NCBI RefSeq assembly: GCF_001437435.1
Contig: NZ_JQCB01000002.1
Coordinates: 129,642 to 193,641, forward strand
Length of the DNA: 64,000 nucleotides
Direction of reading: 5' to 3'
Origin: Furfurilactobacillus siliginis
Lineage (GTDB): Bacteria; Bacillota; Bacilli; Lactobacillales; Lactobacillaceae
The position numbers and the translations under genes are program-made. The stretch's first letter is position 1; each line of letters opens with the position of its first letter. The notes under the pieces are model-generated. The model saw only the letters and a program-made list of their open reading frames with translations. It was not told the DNA's origin and searched no databases. Positions 54,901 through 64,000 of this stretch are shown here, in pieces.

Positions 54901-56997
54901 TTACTTTTGAACGGTTTCTTCGTAATCGCCATTTGGACAAACAACCTGCTTGCCACCCTTAACCTTCTTTTCAACTAAGAAATGACCATCCTTTGGACAA
55001 TCACGATTAATTGGCTTATCCCATGAAACAAAGTCACAGTCAGGGAATCGTGAACAACCGTAGAAGACACGATTGCGTTTTGACTTACGTTCAATGATTT
55101 GGCCTTGGTGACACTGCGGACAAGTCACACCAATTTCCTTCACGATGGCCTTCGTGTTACGACAATCAGGGAAGCGTGAACAGGCGAAGAACTTACCATA
55201 CCGGCCCATTTTAACAACCATTGGCGCACCACAGATATCACAATCAAAACCAGCTGGTTCATCTTTGATCTTGATTTTTTCCATGTTATCTTCAGCTTTT
55301 TTAACTTCGGTCGAGAATGGCTTGAAGAATTCGTCAATCACCTTGACCCATTCCTCGGAGCCACGTTCAACACCATCAAGCCGCTTTTCAAGACCAGCCG
55401 TGAATTCGACGTTTTCAATATCAGGGAAGAAATCGACGATGACGTTGTTGACGATTTCGCCTAATTCTGTCGGAACAAAACGCCGTGCATCAAGCTTGAC
55501 GTAGTTCCGACGTTGAATGGTATCCAGCGTTGGTGCATACGTTGAGGGACGACCAACACCATTTTCTTCCAGCGCATGAATCAAGTTGGCTTCGGAGTAC
55601 CGTGCCGGTGGCTGCGTAAAATGTTGTTGCGGATCATTTTTGACCATCTTGATCGCATCGTCCACCTTTAGGTCAGGTAACATGTTGTCCTTTTCAGCAG
55701 CGACTTTGTAAACCTTAGTGAATCCGGCAAACTTAACCTTTGATCCATTCGCACGGAATTGCACGTTGTTTTGATCAATCGTTACCGTCATTGTGTCTGA
55801 CACTTCAGCAGTCATCTGTGATGAAACAAATCGGTTCCAGATCAACTGGTATAAACGGAATTGATCATTCGTTAAGTATTGTTTCATTTCAGCAGGCGTC
55901 CGGTGAACACTAGTTGGACGTACCGCTTCATGGGCATCTTGGGCGCCTTCAGGCAACTTGCCCTTGACTGGCTTAACAGCCGCGTATTCGGCACCATACT
56001 TTTCGTGAATAAACTGTGATGCTTCTTGTTTGGCAATGTGGGCGATCCGCGTTGAATCGGTCCGCATATAGGTGATCAGACCAACGCTACCGCCTTTGCC
56101 AATATTAATCCCTTCATACAGCTGTTGCGCAGCCATCATCGTCTTACGCGTCCGGTAGTTTAACTGCCGGTTAGCAGCCTGTTGCATGGTAGAGGTCGTG
56201 AATGGTGGCTGTGGCATCCGCCGACGTTCGCGCTTTGTCACATCGGTAATCGCAAAATCAGCCTTCTGGTCAATTTGCTTTAACACAGCTTGAACAGCGG
56301 CATTATCCTTCAAATCAGCCTTTTTACCATTGGTACCGTAAAAACTGGCCATGAACTTGCTGCGACCCTTACTGAATTGGGAATCAATTGACCAGTATTC
56401 AACTGGTTTGAAGTCTTTGATTTCTTGCTCACGCTTAATAATCAAGGCCAATGCAACAGTTTGGACACGCCCTGCCGACAGACCTTTTTTGACCTTTTTC
56501 CAAAGAATTGGTGAAATGGAGTAACCAACCAATCGGTCTAAAATCCGTCGTGCTTGTTGAGCATCAACCAAATCCATGTCGATGTCACGAGGTTGCTTAA
56601 ACGCATTCTTGACAGTATCTTTAGTGATTTCGTTGAAGACCACCCGATTCTTTTCTTCAGGATCAAGGTTTAATAAGTGGGATAAATGCCACGCAATGGC
56701 TTCCCCTTCACGATCCGGGTCAGATGCGAGGTAAACGCGTTTGGCATTTTTAGCATCCTTACGCAGTTCCTTGATTGTGTCACCTTTACCACGAATAGAA
56801 ATGTAATGTGGTTCGTAGTTATTTTCAACGTCGACACCCATTTGTGATTTAGGTAGATCTCGAACATGTCCCTTACTAGCAACAACTTTATAGTTGCGGC
56901 CGAGGTATTTTTCGATGGTCTTTGCCTTAGATGGGGATTCGACGATGACCAAATTCTTTTTAATCTTTGACTTCGATTTGGTTTTTGACGTCGCCAT
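54901..56997 (-). CDS. topA: DNA topoisomerase I
   Basis: A 698-residue type IA topoisomerase that relaxes negative supercoils. Toprim [18 protein letters not shown] and [16 protein letters not shown], active-site Tyr in [13 protein letters not shown], and three C-terminal zinc-finger modules ([17 protein letters not shown] and a final DCPKDGHFL with fewer ligands). ATG 56997 is chosen over an upstream GTG that sits on the AAAGGAG site. Confidence 0.96.
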   Translation of the reverse strand: MATSKTKSKSKIKKNLVIVESPSKAKTIEKYLGRNYKVVASKGHVRDLPKSQMGVDVENNYEPHYISIRGKGDTIKELRKDAKNAKRVYLASDPDREGEAIAWHLSHLLNLDPEEKNRVVFNEITKDTVKNAFKQPRDIDMDLVDAQQARRILDRLVGYSISPILWKKVKKGLSAGRVQTVALALIIKREQEIKDFKPVEYWSIDSQFSKGRSKFMASFYGTNGKKADLKDNAAVQAVLKQIDQKADFAITDVTKRERRRMPQPPFTTSTMQQAANRQLNYRTRKTMMAAQQLYEGINIGKGGSVGLITYMRTDSTRIAHIAKQEASQFIHEKYGAEYAAVKPVKGKLPEGAQDAHEAVRPTSVHRTPAEMKQYLTNDQFRLYQLIWNRFVSSQMTAEVSDTMTVTIDQNNVQFRANGSKVKFAGFTKVYKVAAEKDNMLPDLKVDDAIKMVKNDPQQHFTQPPARYSEANLIHALEENGVGRPSTYAPTLDTIQRRNYVKLDARRFVPTELGEIVNNVIVDFFPDIENVEFTAGLEKRLDGVERGSEEWVKVIDEFFKPFSTEVKKAEDNMEKIKIKDEPAGFDCDICGAPMVVKMGRYGKFFACSRFPDCRNTKAIVKEIGVTCPQCHQGQIIERKSKRNRVFYGCSRFPDCDFVSWDKPINRDCPKDGHFLVEKKVKGGKQVVCPNGDYEETVQK

Positions 56998-57148
56998 AAA
57001 TGAGGCCACTCCTTTAATTTGTGAATTTATAAAATGCTTTTAACCCGTTAGCTGACAGGTCAAATCTAAATCACCATACTGCACAAGCGGAGCGGCTGTC
57101 AACATATTTGAAACTTTTCTACTATATTAAGTCGATATTCCATGTCAA

Positions 57149-58027
57149 TTAACGCAGCTCATTTAAAATATCTTCAGCTGAACTCACCGGTGTCGCACCC
57201 GCCGCGATTAAGGCGTTACAGCCAGCTGATAACCGATCCGTAACGCGTCCTGGCACAGCTAAAACATCACGATTCTCTTGTAATCCAATGTTGGCCGTTA
57301 TTAAACTACCAGAGTGGATTGCAGCTTCAGTCACCAAAATTGCCTGCGCTAACCCTGCAATGATACGGTTGCGCTCAGGAAAATGATGCTTGGCAGGCGT
57401 GGTCCCTAAAGGATATTCACTAACCAACAACTGTTCCGATGCTATTTTTTGTTGCAACGATTGATTGCTGGCCGGATAAGCGACATCTAACCCGGTCCCA
57501 ATGACCGCCACTGTTTGACCACGATTGTTCATTGCCAATTGGTGACTGAGGGAATCTACGCCAGCGGCTAATCCTGAAATAATTGGGCGCTTGATGCCCA
57601 CTAATTCCGGCAACCATTGCTTTAATAACGCATATGAATACGTAGTTGCCTGCCTAGCACCGACGATGGCTAACCCCGCATCATTTAATAGTGCCAGGTT
57701 ACCGTGACAGAATAATGCGAGTGGCGCAGCATACAACTCGCGTAAGTGCTGTGGGTAAGCATCATCAACGATGGTCACCACCTGACTATGTTGCTCATTT
57801 GCCAGTACGGTTGCTGTTAACCGGTCATCATGCCAATTATTAAATAGTTGCGTGCACCCGATGGCGTCCAATGCCAAAAGCTGGGCTACCTGTTTAATGG
57901 TCAATGGTTCATCCAAGTGATCTTGCAAGAACTGCCACACTTTTCGGCGTGCGGCCAACCCAATTCCTGGCACCAACTGTAAGCGAACTAAAAAATCATG
58001 ATTTAATTTTGTGATTAGTGTTTGCAT
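57149..58027 (-). CDS. dprA: DNA processing protein DprA
   Basis: A 292-residue DprA/Smf that loads RecA on incoming single-stranded DNA. Helical N-terminal domain and Rossmann core: AIVGARQATTYSYALL, SGLAAGVDSLSHQLAM, VIGTGLDVAYPASNQSL, FPERNRIIAGLAQAILVTEA. Between rnhB and topA as usual. AGGAG upstream of the ATG. Confidence 0.94.
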   Translation of the reverse strand: MQTLITKLNHDFLVRLQLVPGIGLAARRKVWQFLQDHLDEPLTIKQVAQLLALDAIGCTQLFNNWHDDRLTATVLANEQHSQVVTIVDDAYPQHLRELYAAPLALFCHGNLALLNDAGLAIVGARQATTYSYALLKQWLPELVGIKRPIISGLAAGVDSLSHQLAMNNRGQTVAVIGTGLDVAYPASNQSLQQKIASEQLLVSEYPLGTTPAKHHFPERNRIIAGLAQAILVTEAAIHSGSLITANIGLQENRDVLAVPGRVTDRLSAGCNALIAAGATPVSSAEDILNELR

Positions 58028-58190
58028 GCGCTATTTGCTCCTGTTATCGGTTTAGTCGATACAAGAACATACGCAATTTGTATGCGAATTATTTTTAAAT
58101 GTAAAAGAGTGTGACAAAAATTGAGAAGTCGTTTCTAGTCAGCACGGCGACGTAACTTTTATTCTAAGCGTTCAATTTTTTAAAATGCGC

Positions 58191-58246
58191 AAATCAAAAA
58201 AAGATCCGAGGCAAAATTACTTTTGCATCGGATCCTTCTTTGATTT
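58191..58246 (-). terminator. Terminator after rnhB
   Basis: AAATCAAA outer stem and GATCCGAGGCAAAA/TTTTGCATCGGATC inner stem. A partial repeat end (GAGTGTGACAAAAATTGAG) lies near 58108. Confidence 0.75.
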
Positions 58247-58252
58247 TAAACT

Positions 58253-59029
58253 CTAGAGATACTTTGCAACTGGACTAAAAGAATGACGATGAATCGGTGT
58301 GATCCCAAATTCTGCCAAACCGTCTAAGTGCTGCTTCGTGCCGTAGCCATCATTTTGAACAAAGCCATACCCTGGATACAGTTGATCGTACATCTGCATT
58401 AGGTGGTCACGATAGACTTTCGCAACGATACTGGCCGCGCCAATGCTGACGGACTTTGCATCACCCTTGATCAGTTTTTGTTGTTCGATTGGAACGTCGA
58501 TTTGCATCGCGTCGATCAACAATAGATCAGGTTGATGGATTAACCCTAATACAGCATCGCGCATGGCAACCCGCGTCGCTTGATAAATATTTAACTGATC
58601 AATTTGTCGTGGCGATGCGATGCCAATACTGACATCCACACAAGCTGCTAGTATCTGTGGGTATAAGCGCTCTCGATCAACCGCACGTAGCTGCTTAGAA
58701 TCGTTCACATCAAGTAAACTAAAGTCATGTGGCAATTCAATGGCGCAAGTCACCACGGGACCTGCCAGTGGCCCGCGACCGACTTCATCAATACCAACCA
58801 CGTGTTGCTGACCATGATCCCAAGCAGCTCGTTCTAATTTCTGACGATCATGAACAGCATTTTCTTTGGCAGCCAGGATTTCAAAACGGTGTTGCACCTG
58901 CGCTATCAGTCGTTGTACCCCTTTTCGAGGGTCTGACTGTAAACTGATCAGGTATGGATCAGTGGCCGCTGAAATCGTCGCTAAATGTGCTTTAACGTCG
59001 GCAATGCTTTCATGCGATTCCTCAGGCAT
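58253..59029 (-). CDS. rnhB: Ribonuclease HII
   Basis: A 258-residue RNase HII that removes ribonucleotides and RNA primers from [20 protein letters not shown] with the Asp-Glu pair, DSKQL and [10 protein letters not shown] supply the metal site. The N-terminal extension of about 75 residues is normal in Firmicutes. ATG 59029 overlaps the end of rbgA by 8 bp; AGAGG is upstream. Confidence 0.95.
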   Translation of the reverse strand: MPEESHESIADVKAHLATISAATDPYLISLQSDPRKGVQRLIAQVQHRFEILAAKENAVHDRQKLERAAWDHGQQHVVGIDEVGRGPLAGPVVTCAIELPHDFSLLDVNDSKQLRAVDRERLYPQILAACVDVSIGIASPRQIDQLNIYQATRVAMRDAVLGLIHQPDLLLIDAMQIDVPIEQQKLIKGDAKSVSIGAASIVAKVYRDHLMQMYDQLYPGYGFVQNDGYGTKQHLDGLAEFGITPIHRHSFSPVAKYL

Positions 59030-59888
59030 TATCTGTTGCCTCTGAATCCTCAGGCAATTCAAACGTCAATCGACCAAGCTTGCCTTTACGCAGATCGAAA
59101 ATCAGACGTTCACTGGCACGCTCATAATCATCTTTGAATCCAAGACGTTGCGTGATGGCAAGTAACAAGTCCACATCGCTCAATGATAAATCCTCTGTGG
59201 TGACGTGATAACGGTCAACTAAAGCAGTTAACTGATCTTGTTTACGTAACCATTTAATGGCATACAACGCAACATCATCCTTGGCGAACAAAGAATCTTT
59301 AATTGCGCCGGTTAATGCTAGTTTTTGCCCTACCAGTTGGTCTTCAAACTTCGGCCATAAAACACCAGGTGTATCCAACAACTGAAGGTCTTTGCCAGCC
59401 TTTAACCATTGCTGTTTCTTGGTCACCCCGGGACGGTCCCCGGTAACGGCAACTTTTTTATTTACCAGTCGATTAAGTAAGGTCGATTTCCCCACATTGG
59501 GGATGCCGGCAACCACCGCTCGCACCGTTTCTGACTGAATGCCCTTTTCCGCGGCCCGTGCTCGTTGTTCCTTCAGGACTTCTCGAGCTGCTTTGGTCAA
59601 ATCACCAGTCAGCTTGCGGTCGTTCACATCAACTGCAATCGCTGCTTGATTATGTTGCCGATAATAACGTAGCCACGCACTAGTAGCACGTGGATCGGCC
59701 AAATCACTTTTTTCTAGAATTAATAACGTTGGCTTGGTACCAACTGCATCATTTAATTCAGGATTCCGCGAGGCCTCTGGAATCCGTGCATCGACTAATT
59801 CAAACACAATGTCGATGACTTTTAAGTTTTCTCTCAGTTGACGCAAAGCCTTCGCCATGTGTCCAGGGAACCATTGGATATTTGCCAT
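59022..59888 (-). CDS. rbgA: Ribosome biogenesis GTPase RbgA (YlqF)
   Basis: A 288-residue circularly permuted GTPase needed for late 50S assembly. Motif order G4-G1-G3 is visible: [40 protein letters not shown]. The C-terminal ANTAR-like domain follows. AAAGGAA upstream of ATG. Confidence 0.95.
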   Translation of the reverse strand: MANIQWFPGHMAKALRQLRENLKVIDIVFELVDARIPEASRNPELNDAVGTKPTLLILEKSDLADPRATSAWLRYYRQHNQAAIAVDVNDRKLTGDLTKAAREVLKEQRARAAEKGIQSETVRAVVAGIPNVGKSTLLNRLVNKKVAVTGDRPGVTKKQQWLKAGKDLQLLDTPGVLWPKFEDQLVGQKLALTGAIKDSLFAKDDVALYAIKWLRKQDQLTALVDRYHVTTEDLSLSDVDLLLAITQRLGFKDDYERASERLIFDLRKGKLGRLTFELPEDSEATDNA

Positions 59889-59906
59889 TCTGTGAAATTC
59901 CTTTCG

Positions 59907-60128
59907 TTACTGCTCTGATTCAATATATAAGTGCCACGCCTCATCAAAAATATCCATGCTTGGTAAATAGTTGCCATTCATTTCCAAATAGCGAGAGACG
60001 TCATCAAAATCATCAGATTGTTTCGGAAATGCTTGGTCTAAAAAAGCGTTATTCGCAAATGTCGCCACAGGATCGTAGCTACTGAGATTGCGCTGGGTCA
60101 TTAAAAACTGGTAAAAACTACGCCGCAT
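59907..60128 (-). CDS. YozE family protein
   Basis: A 73-residue YozE_SAM-like small protein: SFYQFLMTQRNL, FANNAFLDQAFPKQSDDFDDVSRYLE, and an acidic end. Conserved in Firmicutes; function unknown. Lies 18 bp upstream of rbgA, same strand. Confidence 0.88.
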   Translation of the reverse strand: MRRSFYQFLMTQRNLSSYDPVATFANNAFLDQAFPKQSDDFDDVSRYLEMNGNYLPSMDIFDEAWHLYIESEQ

Positions 60129-60147
60129 GAGCGACCTCCTGATTTTA

Positions 60148-60771
60148 TTATTTTACAGTTTTAGCAAATTCTTTTTCGGGAATACCGGCTTTAAAGATGT
60201 ACGTACCGCTATTCACATCAAGTGTTTCAGCGCGAAGGGTCAAAGCGCGTTTAGGCCCGATTTTATGCAAATCAAGCAAGACGGTATCAGTCTTTGCGTT
60301 GGCGGTAACCCCTTTTGGAAACTCATAGTGACGCGCCACAAAGCCCATCACAAAGTGAACTGGCAATGGTAAACGGCCAATTGCCATACGAGTAGCGTGC
60401 AGCTTGATGTTACCATCCTTAGTCACGCTTGGATCCATAATCAAACCATACGTGAGCTTGGCCCCTAGAAACTTAGTTGTTCCATAAAGCATCGCATGTT
60501 TCTTGACGACGAAACGATAATTATATTTATTGTTCTTCGTTTGGTTGATGTAATAATCTGCAAGGGAATTAACTTGTTGTGTATTCAGTTGCACTTGAAA
60601 GGTCGCATTAGATTGTAACGTTGGTTTTGCAACGGTCACCGGTTGCGGGATTGGCTTCGTGGCTTCGATACCGATCCATAGACCTAACCCAGCAATCAAA
60701 ACAATTAAGCTAATCGCTATCGTTCGCCACCAATTATGGGGGCTTTTTTTAGTTTGTCGTGTTTGATTCAT
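60148..60771 (-). CDS. YpmS-like membrane-anchored protein (DUF2140)
   Basis: A 207-residue protein with a basic N-terminus, one membrane anchor (about 17-36) and an external domain containing FQVQLNTQQVNSLADYYI and LPVHFVMGFVARHYEFPKGV. This is the YpmS family, which sits next to YpmR here as in Bacillus. Role unknown, presumably cell-envelope related. Confidence 0.83.
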   Translation of the reverse strand: MNQTRQTKKSPHNWWRTIAISLIVLIAGLGLWIGIEATKPIPQPVTVAKPTLQSNATFQVQLNTQQVNSLADYYINQTKNNKYNYRFVVKKHAMLYGTTKFLGAKLTYGLIMDPSVTKDGNIKLHATRMAIGRLPLPVHFVMGFVARHYEFPKGVTANAKTDTVLLDLHKIGPKRALTLRAETLDVNSGTYIFKAGIPEKEFAKTVK

Positions 60772-60791
60772 CTAACGCCACTTCCTTCCGC

Positions 60792-61757
60792 TTATTTTTT
60801 AGGTAGCCATTGATCATGTTTCATCATTGTTTTGTATAACACATTCGTCATCACTGAATAACCACGATTGTTCGGGTGAAAGTGATCGACCGGCGATAAA
60901 TAATCATTCAATTCACCGCTTGTCCCACCGACCAACGCTTTTTCAACGGCCGCACCGTTAAGTTCACCAGCTTTATTTGCTTGTGCATCTTTAGCCGCTA
61001 AAGCAGCGCGTTTAGCGGGCGTCGTATACTGGCCATAGGAAAGTTGATCATTAATGTCCATAAAATACAGCCTGTCTACCTGCTGAACAGTTTGTTGCGT
61101 TGTCTGCACGAACTGTAACACGTAAGCGCTCAACTGTTCCACATTCGCAAAGTAAACGTACACCGGATTATACACGCTAAACAAGAAAATCGGTGCGTCA
61201 GGATTTAACTGACGGACTTGATTTAACAATTGTGTCAGCTTCCCGGCAAAAATTGCCTGTGTTGCCTGAACAGATTTATCCATCGCAACGGGACTCGTGT
61301 TTCCTTTGATGCTGGCATTTTGCAATCCCTGCATCAAATCATTACCACCAACTGTCATCACAATGGCATCGGCCTGCTGCACCTTTTTTTGCATTAATAG
61401 TGAATTCGTCAAACGCTTTTGAATCTGGTCAGAACGATCGCCAGCCTTACCGTAATTGGTGGCGGTCACCTGCAGATGCTGTTTAGTGGTCAATTGACGT
61501 TTAATTTGGCCTACATAGCCGCCTTGCTTACGCTGATCGCCCACGCCTTCAGTTAGCGAATCACCTAAGGCAACTAGTTTGACAGACTTTTTAGCAGTCA
61601 CTTTCTTCTTTGCTTTAGGTGCACTTTGCATTGGAACCGGCTGGTGCTTTTGTTCACTCACCTGATGCCCACTTTGATAAAGCCACCAGGCCGCTATGCC
61701 TGCCACTGCGGCGGCCAGGACTAATAAAGTTATAATTAACGCGCGAAAATGTTTCAT
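60792..61757 (-). CDS. SGNH/GDSL-type lipase/esterase (YpmR-like)
   Basis: A 321-residue extracytoplasmic hydrolase. N-terminal anchor or signal (about 5-29, no lipobox Cys), then LVALGDSLTEGVGD (block I Ser), VGGNDLMQGL (block III Asn) and SPVDHFHPNNRGY (block V Asp/His). Substrate unknown. Operon with the YpmS-like gene, 20 bp apart. Confidence 0.88.
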   Translation of the reverse strand: MKHFRALIITLLVLAAAVAGIAAWWLYQSGHQVSEQKHQPVPMQSAPKAKKKVTAKKSVKLVALGDSLTEGVGDQRKQGGYVGQIKRQLTTKQHLQVTATNYGKAGDRSDQIQKRLTNSLLMQKKVQQADAIVMTVGGNDLMQGLQNASIKGNTSPVAMDKSVQATQAIFAGKLTQLLNQVRQLNPDAPIFLFSVYNPVYVYFANVEQLSAYVLQFVQTTQQTVQQVDRLYFMDINDQLSYGQYTTPAKRAALAAKDAQANKAGELNGAAVEKALVGGTSGELNDYLSPVDHFHPNNRGYSVMTNVLYKTMMKHDQWLPKK

Positions 61758-61790
61758 TCTGGCCTCCTGGCTGACTTAATTTGATACTAA

Positions 61791-61828
61791 AGCGGGTCCG
61801 GCACAATGGTATTTGTCCCAGACCCGCT
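61791..61828 (-). terminator. Hairpin downstream of degV
   Basis: AGCGGGTC/GACCCGCT stem with a CAAAT/ATTTG-type inner pairing. The T tract is weak. Confidence 0.55.
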
Positions 61829-61841
61829 GTACAAAGTTCAA

Positions 61842-62684
61842 TTAATCTGTGTAATAGTGAAGCGCAAATGCCCCTTGTCCTGCATGTGTTGCGATAATCG
61901 GCACGGTCTGCCGAATAACAATTGGCATGTCTGGTAAGAATTCGTGAATCTTGTCAGCAATCTTTTGCGCGGTCTCTGGCGCACCAGCATGAGAAACACC
62001 AACACTAGCGATGTGGTTAGCAGCTTTCATGTCGGCATAGGCTTCATCAAGAAACTTATTAATCGTCTTCATACCACGACCCTTAGTCGTTACCACGATT
62101 TCACCCTTGATAACTTCCAAACCAATCTTGATGTTCAACAAGTTTGAAACCATTCCGACAGCCCGATTAATTCGCCCACCAGCAACCATGTTGTCTAATG
62201 TAATCACGCCCATAAATAACCGTGAGTGATCGCGTACTTTAATGGTTTCAGCGACCAAGGCATCGACATCCGCACCTGTTGCAGCTAATTTAGCGGCGGC
62301 TAACACTTGGAAGGCTAGTCCGCGATCAGTCGTTTGTGAATCAACGACTGTCACATTAGCGTTGGATAATTGAGCTGCCTGCCGTGCAGCATCAACAGTC
62401 CCAGAAATTGACTTCATCATCATGATTGCCAAGATTGGTGAGCCATCAGAGCCAAGCTGATCAAACAAGTCCACAAACTTGCCCAATGGTGGTTGACTTG
62501 TCTTGGGCAGATTTTGAGCCGCGTTCATTTTAGTCATAAATTCTTCATTAGTAATGGTTTCCCGCTCAACGTACACGGTGCCATCAATCATAACTGACAA
62601 TGGAACGATCGAAATGTCGTACTGGCGAATTTCTTCTTCAGTTAATCCAGCCGAGGAGTCAGTCACAATTTTTACGTTTGGCAT
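61842..62684 (-). CDS. DegV family fatty-acid-binding protein
   Basis: A 280-residue DegV protein. KIVTDSSAGLTEEE, LPKTSQPPLGKFVDL, MMMKSISGTVDAAR and TLDNMVAGGRINRAVGMVSNLLNIK are family blocks. ATG 62684 matches the family N-terminus. A distant paralogue of the DegV at 25360; different FakB proteins usually bind fatty acids of different saturation. Confidence 0.89.
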   Translation of the reverse strand: MPNVKIVTDSSAGLTEEEIRQYDISIVPLSVMIDGTVYVERETITNEEFMTKMNAAQNLPKTSQPPLGKFVDLFDQLGSDGSPILAIMMMKSISGTVDAARQAAQLSNANVTVVDSQTTDRGLAFQVLAAAKLAATGADVDALVAETIKVRDHSRLFMGVITLDNMVAGGRINRAVGMVSNLLNIKIGLEVIKGEIVVTTKGRGMKTINKFLDEAYADMKAANHIASVGVSHAGAPETAQKIADKIHEFLPDMPIVIRQTVPIIATHAGQGAFALHYYTD

Positions 62685-62872
62685 AGTAAGTAATCCCACA
62701 CTTTCTCAGGTTTAGCTAATGCACAACGTCGTGATTTCCACAGCGTGCTACAATATTAGCTAAGAAACAATTAGTGTCACAAGTATACCAAATTTTAGCA
62801 ATAATTTCATAACTCCAGTAGTTTCTTTCAGGATTTTATCATGAACACAGCGGAGTTTTAAGGAGTCTTTTT

Positions 62873-63514
62873 ATGCAGCAAATTCATTCGCGAACTTATC
62901 GAATCGTCAACGAAGTATTTAATGCCATCACTCACGGAATTGGCTTTGGCTTAGCAATTGCCGGATTAGTCATCTTAATCATTCGCGCAGTCCATACCGA
63001 ATCAGCATTGCGCGTGGTGACCTTTACGATTTACGGTGTCATCTTAATTCTCTTTTATTTATCATCCACCTTATTTCACGCCCTCGTGTTTACCAAGGCA
63101 AAACATGTCTTTCAGGTGTTCGATCACAGTGCCATTTATCTACTGATTGCTGGGACCTACACACCTTATTGTTTGCTCGTGATCAAGGGCGCCGTTGGTT
63201 GGGTGATTCTCAGTATCATTTGGATCATGGCAATTTGTGGAATCGTGTATAAATCCATTTGGCTCGGTCGTTTTAACATCGTGTCCACGGTCATCTATGT
63301 TGTCATGGGCTGGATGTGTGCATTCGCTTTTCCAGAACTATATCACGGTTTGGGCACAACGGGCTTTTGGCTACTCGTTTGGGGTGGCATTGCCTTCACA
63401 GTTGGTGCGGTGATTTACAGCTTCAAACAGATTCCGTTTGGCCACGTTATCTGGCACTTATTCGTTATGCTTGGTTCAGCGCTCATGTACTTTTCAATTT
63501 TGCTGTACGCTTAG
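62873..63514 (+). CDS. Hemolysin III / YqfA family membrane protein
   Basis: A 213-residue seven-helix protein of the PAQR/HlyIII family. NAITHGIGFGLAIAG, SSTLFHALVF and VFDHSAIYLLIAGTYTPYCLL carry the conserved Ser, His and Asp of the metal site, with a further His in GHVIWHLFVMLGS. Function unproven despite the name. Divergent from degV. Confidence 0.9.
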   Translation: MQQIHSRTYRIVNEVFNAITHGIGFGLAIAGLVILIIRAVHTESALRVVTFTIYGVILILFYLSSTLFHALVFTKAKHVFQVFDHSAIYLLIAGTYTPYCLLVIKGAVGWVILSIIWIMAICGIVYKSIWLGRFNIVSTVIYVVMGWMCAFAFPELYHGLGTTGFWLLVWGGIAFTVGAVIYSFKQIPFGHVIWHLFVMLGSALMYFSILLYA

Positions 63515-63536
63515 CGTGGTGATGAGTGAGTGTCTC

Positions 63537-63680
63537 CGTCAAAACAGGATAACAGTGAGCTCACTGCGTTCGCGGGCGAGAAACCAGCGTGCCTTACCGT
63601 TGCGGGCTTTGCGAATCCTTCGCAGCCCTTCACTCCCGGCAGGCTAGTTTCCTGCCGTCACTGTTACCCTGTTTTGTCGG
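63537..63680. repeat. Palindrome-ended intergenic block
   Basis: CAAAACAGGATAACAGTGA (63540-63558) pairs with TCACTGTTACCCTGTTTTG (63658-63676) with one mismatch. Inside is GCGGGCTTTGCGAATCCTTC at 63602, which recurs inverted at the window end. Confidence 0.65.
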
Positions 63681-63744
63681 AAAGTGTCGCTCGCTTTGCG
63701 AACGGCACAACCCGTTAGTGCCAAAGTAAAAGTCAGACGGAACA

Positions 63745-63800
63745 TAAAATAACCGCTCTAACAAACTACGCGTACGTAGTTTGTTAGAGCGGTTATTTTA
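63745..63800. terminator. 26-bp perfect hairpin
   Basis: The arms 63745-63770 and 63775-63800 are exact complements with loop CGTA; the stem base is TAAAATAACCGC. Could terminate transcription in both directions. Confidence 0.75.
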
Positions 63801-63885
63801 TACTTGTAGTTAACTGTCACATAGAGTGAACGTTGGCCGTTGTAGATCCCGTGGCGGCGAGTTTACTTCCACGTTCACTGTACTT

Positions 63886-63916
63886 GTGCCTTTGCCCGCA
63901 AAGCGGGCAAAGGCAC
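63886..63916. repeat. Short perfect hairpin in the repeat region
   Basis: GTGCCTTTGCCCGC and its exact complement around AAA. Confidence 0.6.
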
Positions 63917-63967
63917 TCCGCCAACGCCAGGTCATTAGCAACAGAGACCAGATGTAACACCGAGAAC

Positions 63968-63996
63968 GAAGGGCTGCGAAGAATTCGCAAAGCCCG
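63968..63996. repeat. Inverted copy of the 63602-63631 motif
   Basis: Starts GAAGGGCTGCGAAGAATTCG; reverse complement of 63602-63631 with one or two differences. Confidence 0.65.
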
Positions 63997-64000
63997 TAGT

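Larger units (their letters stand above)
63515..64000. other. Non-coding tail made of palindromic repeat blocks
   Basis: No credible gene. It contains the palindrome-ended block 63537-63680, a 26-bp-stem hairpin, a small GTGCC hairpin and one arm of a further repeat running out of the window. Confidence 0.7.

Noticed and set aside
63316..63718. Three overlapping short open frames on +
   Set aside because: They are shadows of hlyIII and of GC-rich repeat DNA; composition follows the repeats and not coding constraint.

Overview
The window looks like chromosomal DNA of a low-to-mid GC Firmicute of the family Lactobacillaceae. Evidence is the Bacillus/Lactobacillus gene order (dinG, ypmB-like, asnS, dnaD, pbp1A, recU, ypsA, gpsB, type B rnpB), an EbsA-family gene, a XerS-type recombinase and lactobacillus-style MsrA/MsrB and thiamine genes. 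The species cannot be fixed from sequence alone. No prophage, insertion sequence or CRISPR array was seen.

Left part (1-33.3 kb), genes mostly on the + strand: DNA repair and envelope housekeeping (dinG end, asnS, dnaD, pbp1A/recU, ypsA, gpsB), RNase P RNA, an rRNA methyltransferase, an M32 carboxypeptidase, an FAD oxidoreductase, fhs, and the run lspA-rluD-pyrR-carA-like-carB-like. The last two are the strangest genes here. They are CPS small and large subunit homologues that have lost the glutaminase triad, the first-site metal ligands, most of the second ATP-grasp and the MGS domain. Then come small regulators and oxidoreductases, rqcH/fbpA, degV, an aldo-keto reductase, a Tag-like glycosylase without its key residues, a secreted GH30 hydrolase, a XerS recombinase with an adjacent dyad, and a GNAT.

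At 33323-33350 lies a sequence matching the Firmicutes dif site. Left of it about three quarters of genes are on the + strand; right of it about nine tenths are on the - strand. This places the replication terminus in the window, with two different Xer-type recombinase genes nearby (XerS at 31.5 kb, XerC at 52.3 kb).

Right part (33.4-64 kb), mostly - strand: a MarR-controlled alpha/beta hydrolase, a tautomerase, an Ig-like repeat protein, small membrane proteins, tRNA-Ala(CGC), a thiMDE operon under a TPP riboswitch, msrA/msrB, ppaC with a LysR regulator, parE-parC (topoisomerase IV), plsY, galM, xerC, trmFO, topA, dprA, rnhB, rbgA, yozE, ypmS- and ypmR-like genes, degV and hlyIII.

Intergenic space is rich in long near-perfect hairpins, several with a shared apex, often next to a ~110-bp repeat bounded by GTGGG/CCCAC ends. 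These look like a dispersed non-coding repeat family also serving as terminators. The last 480 bp is made of such palindromic repeat blocks.
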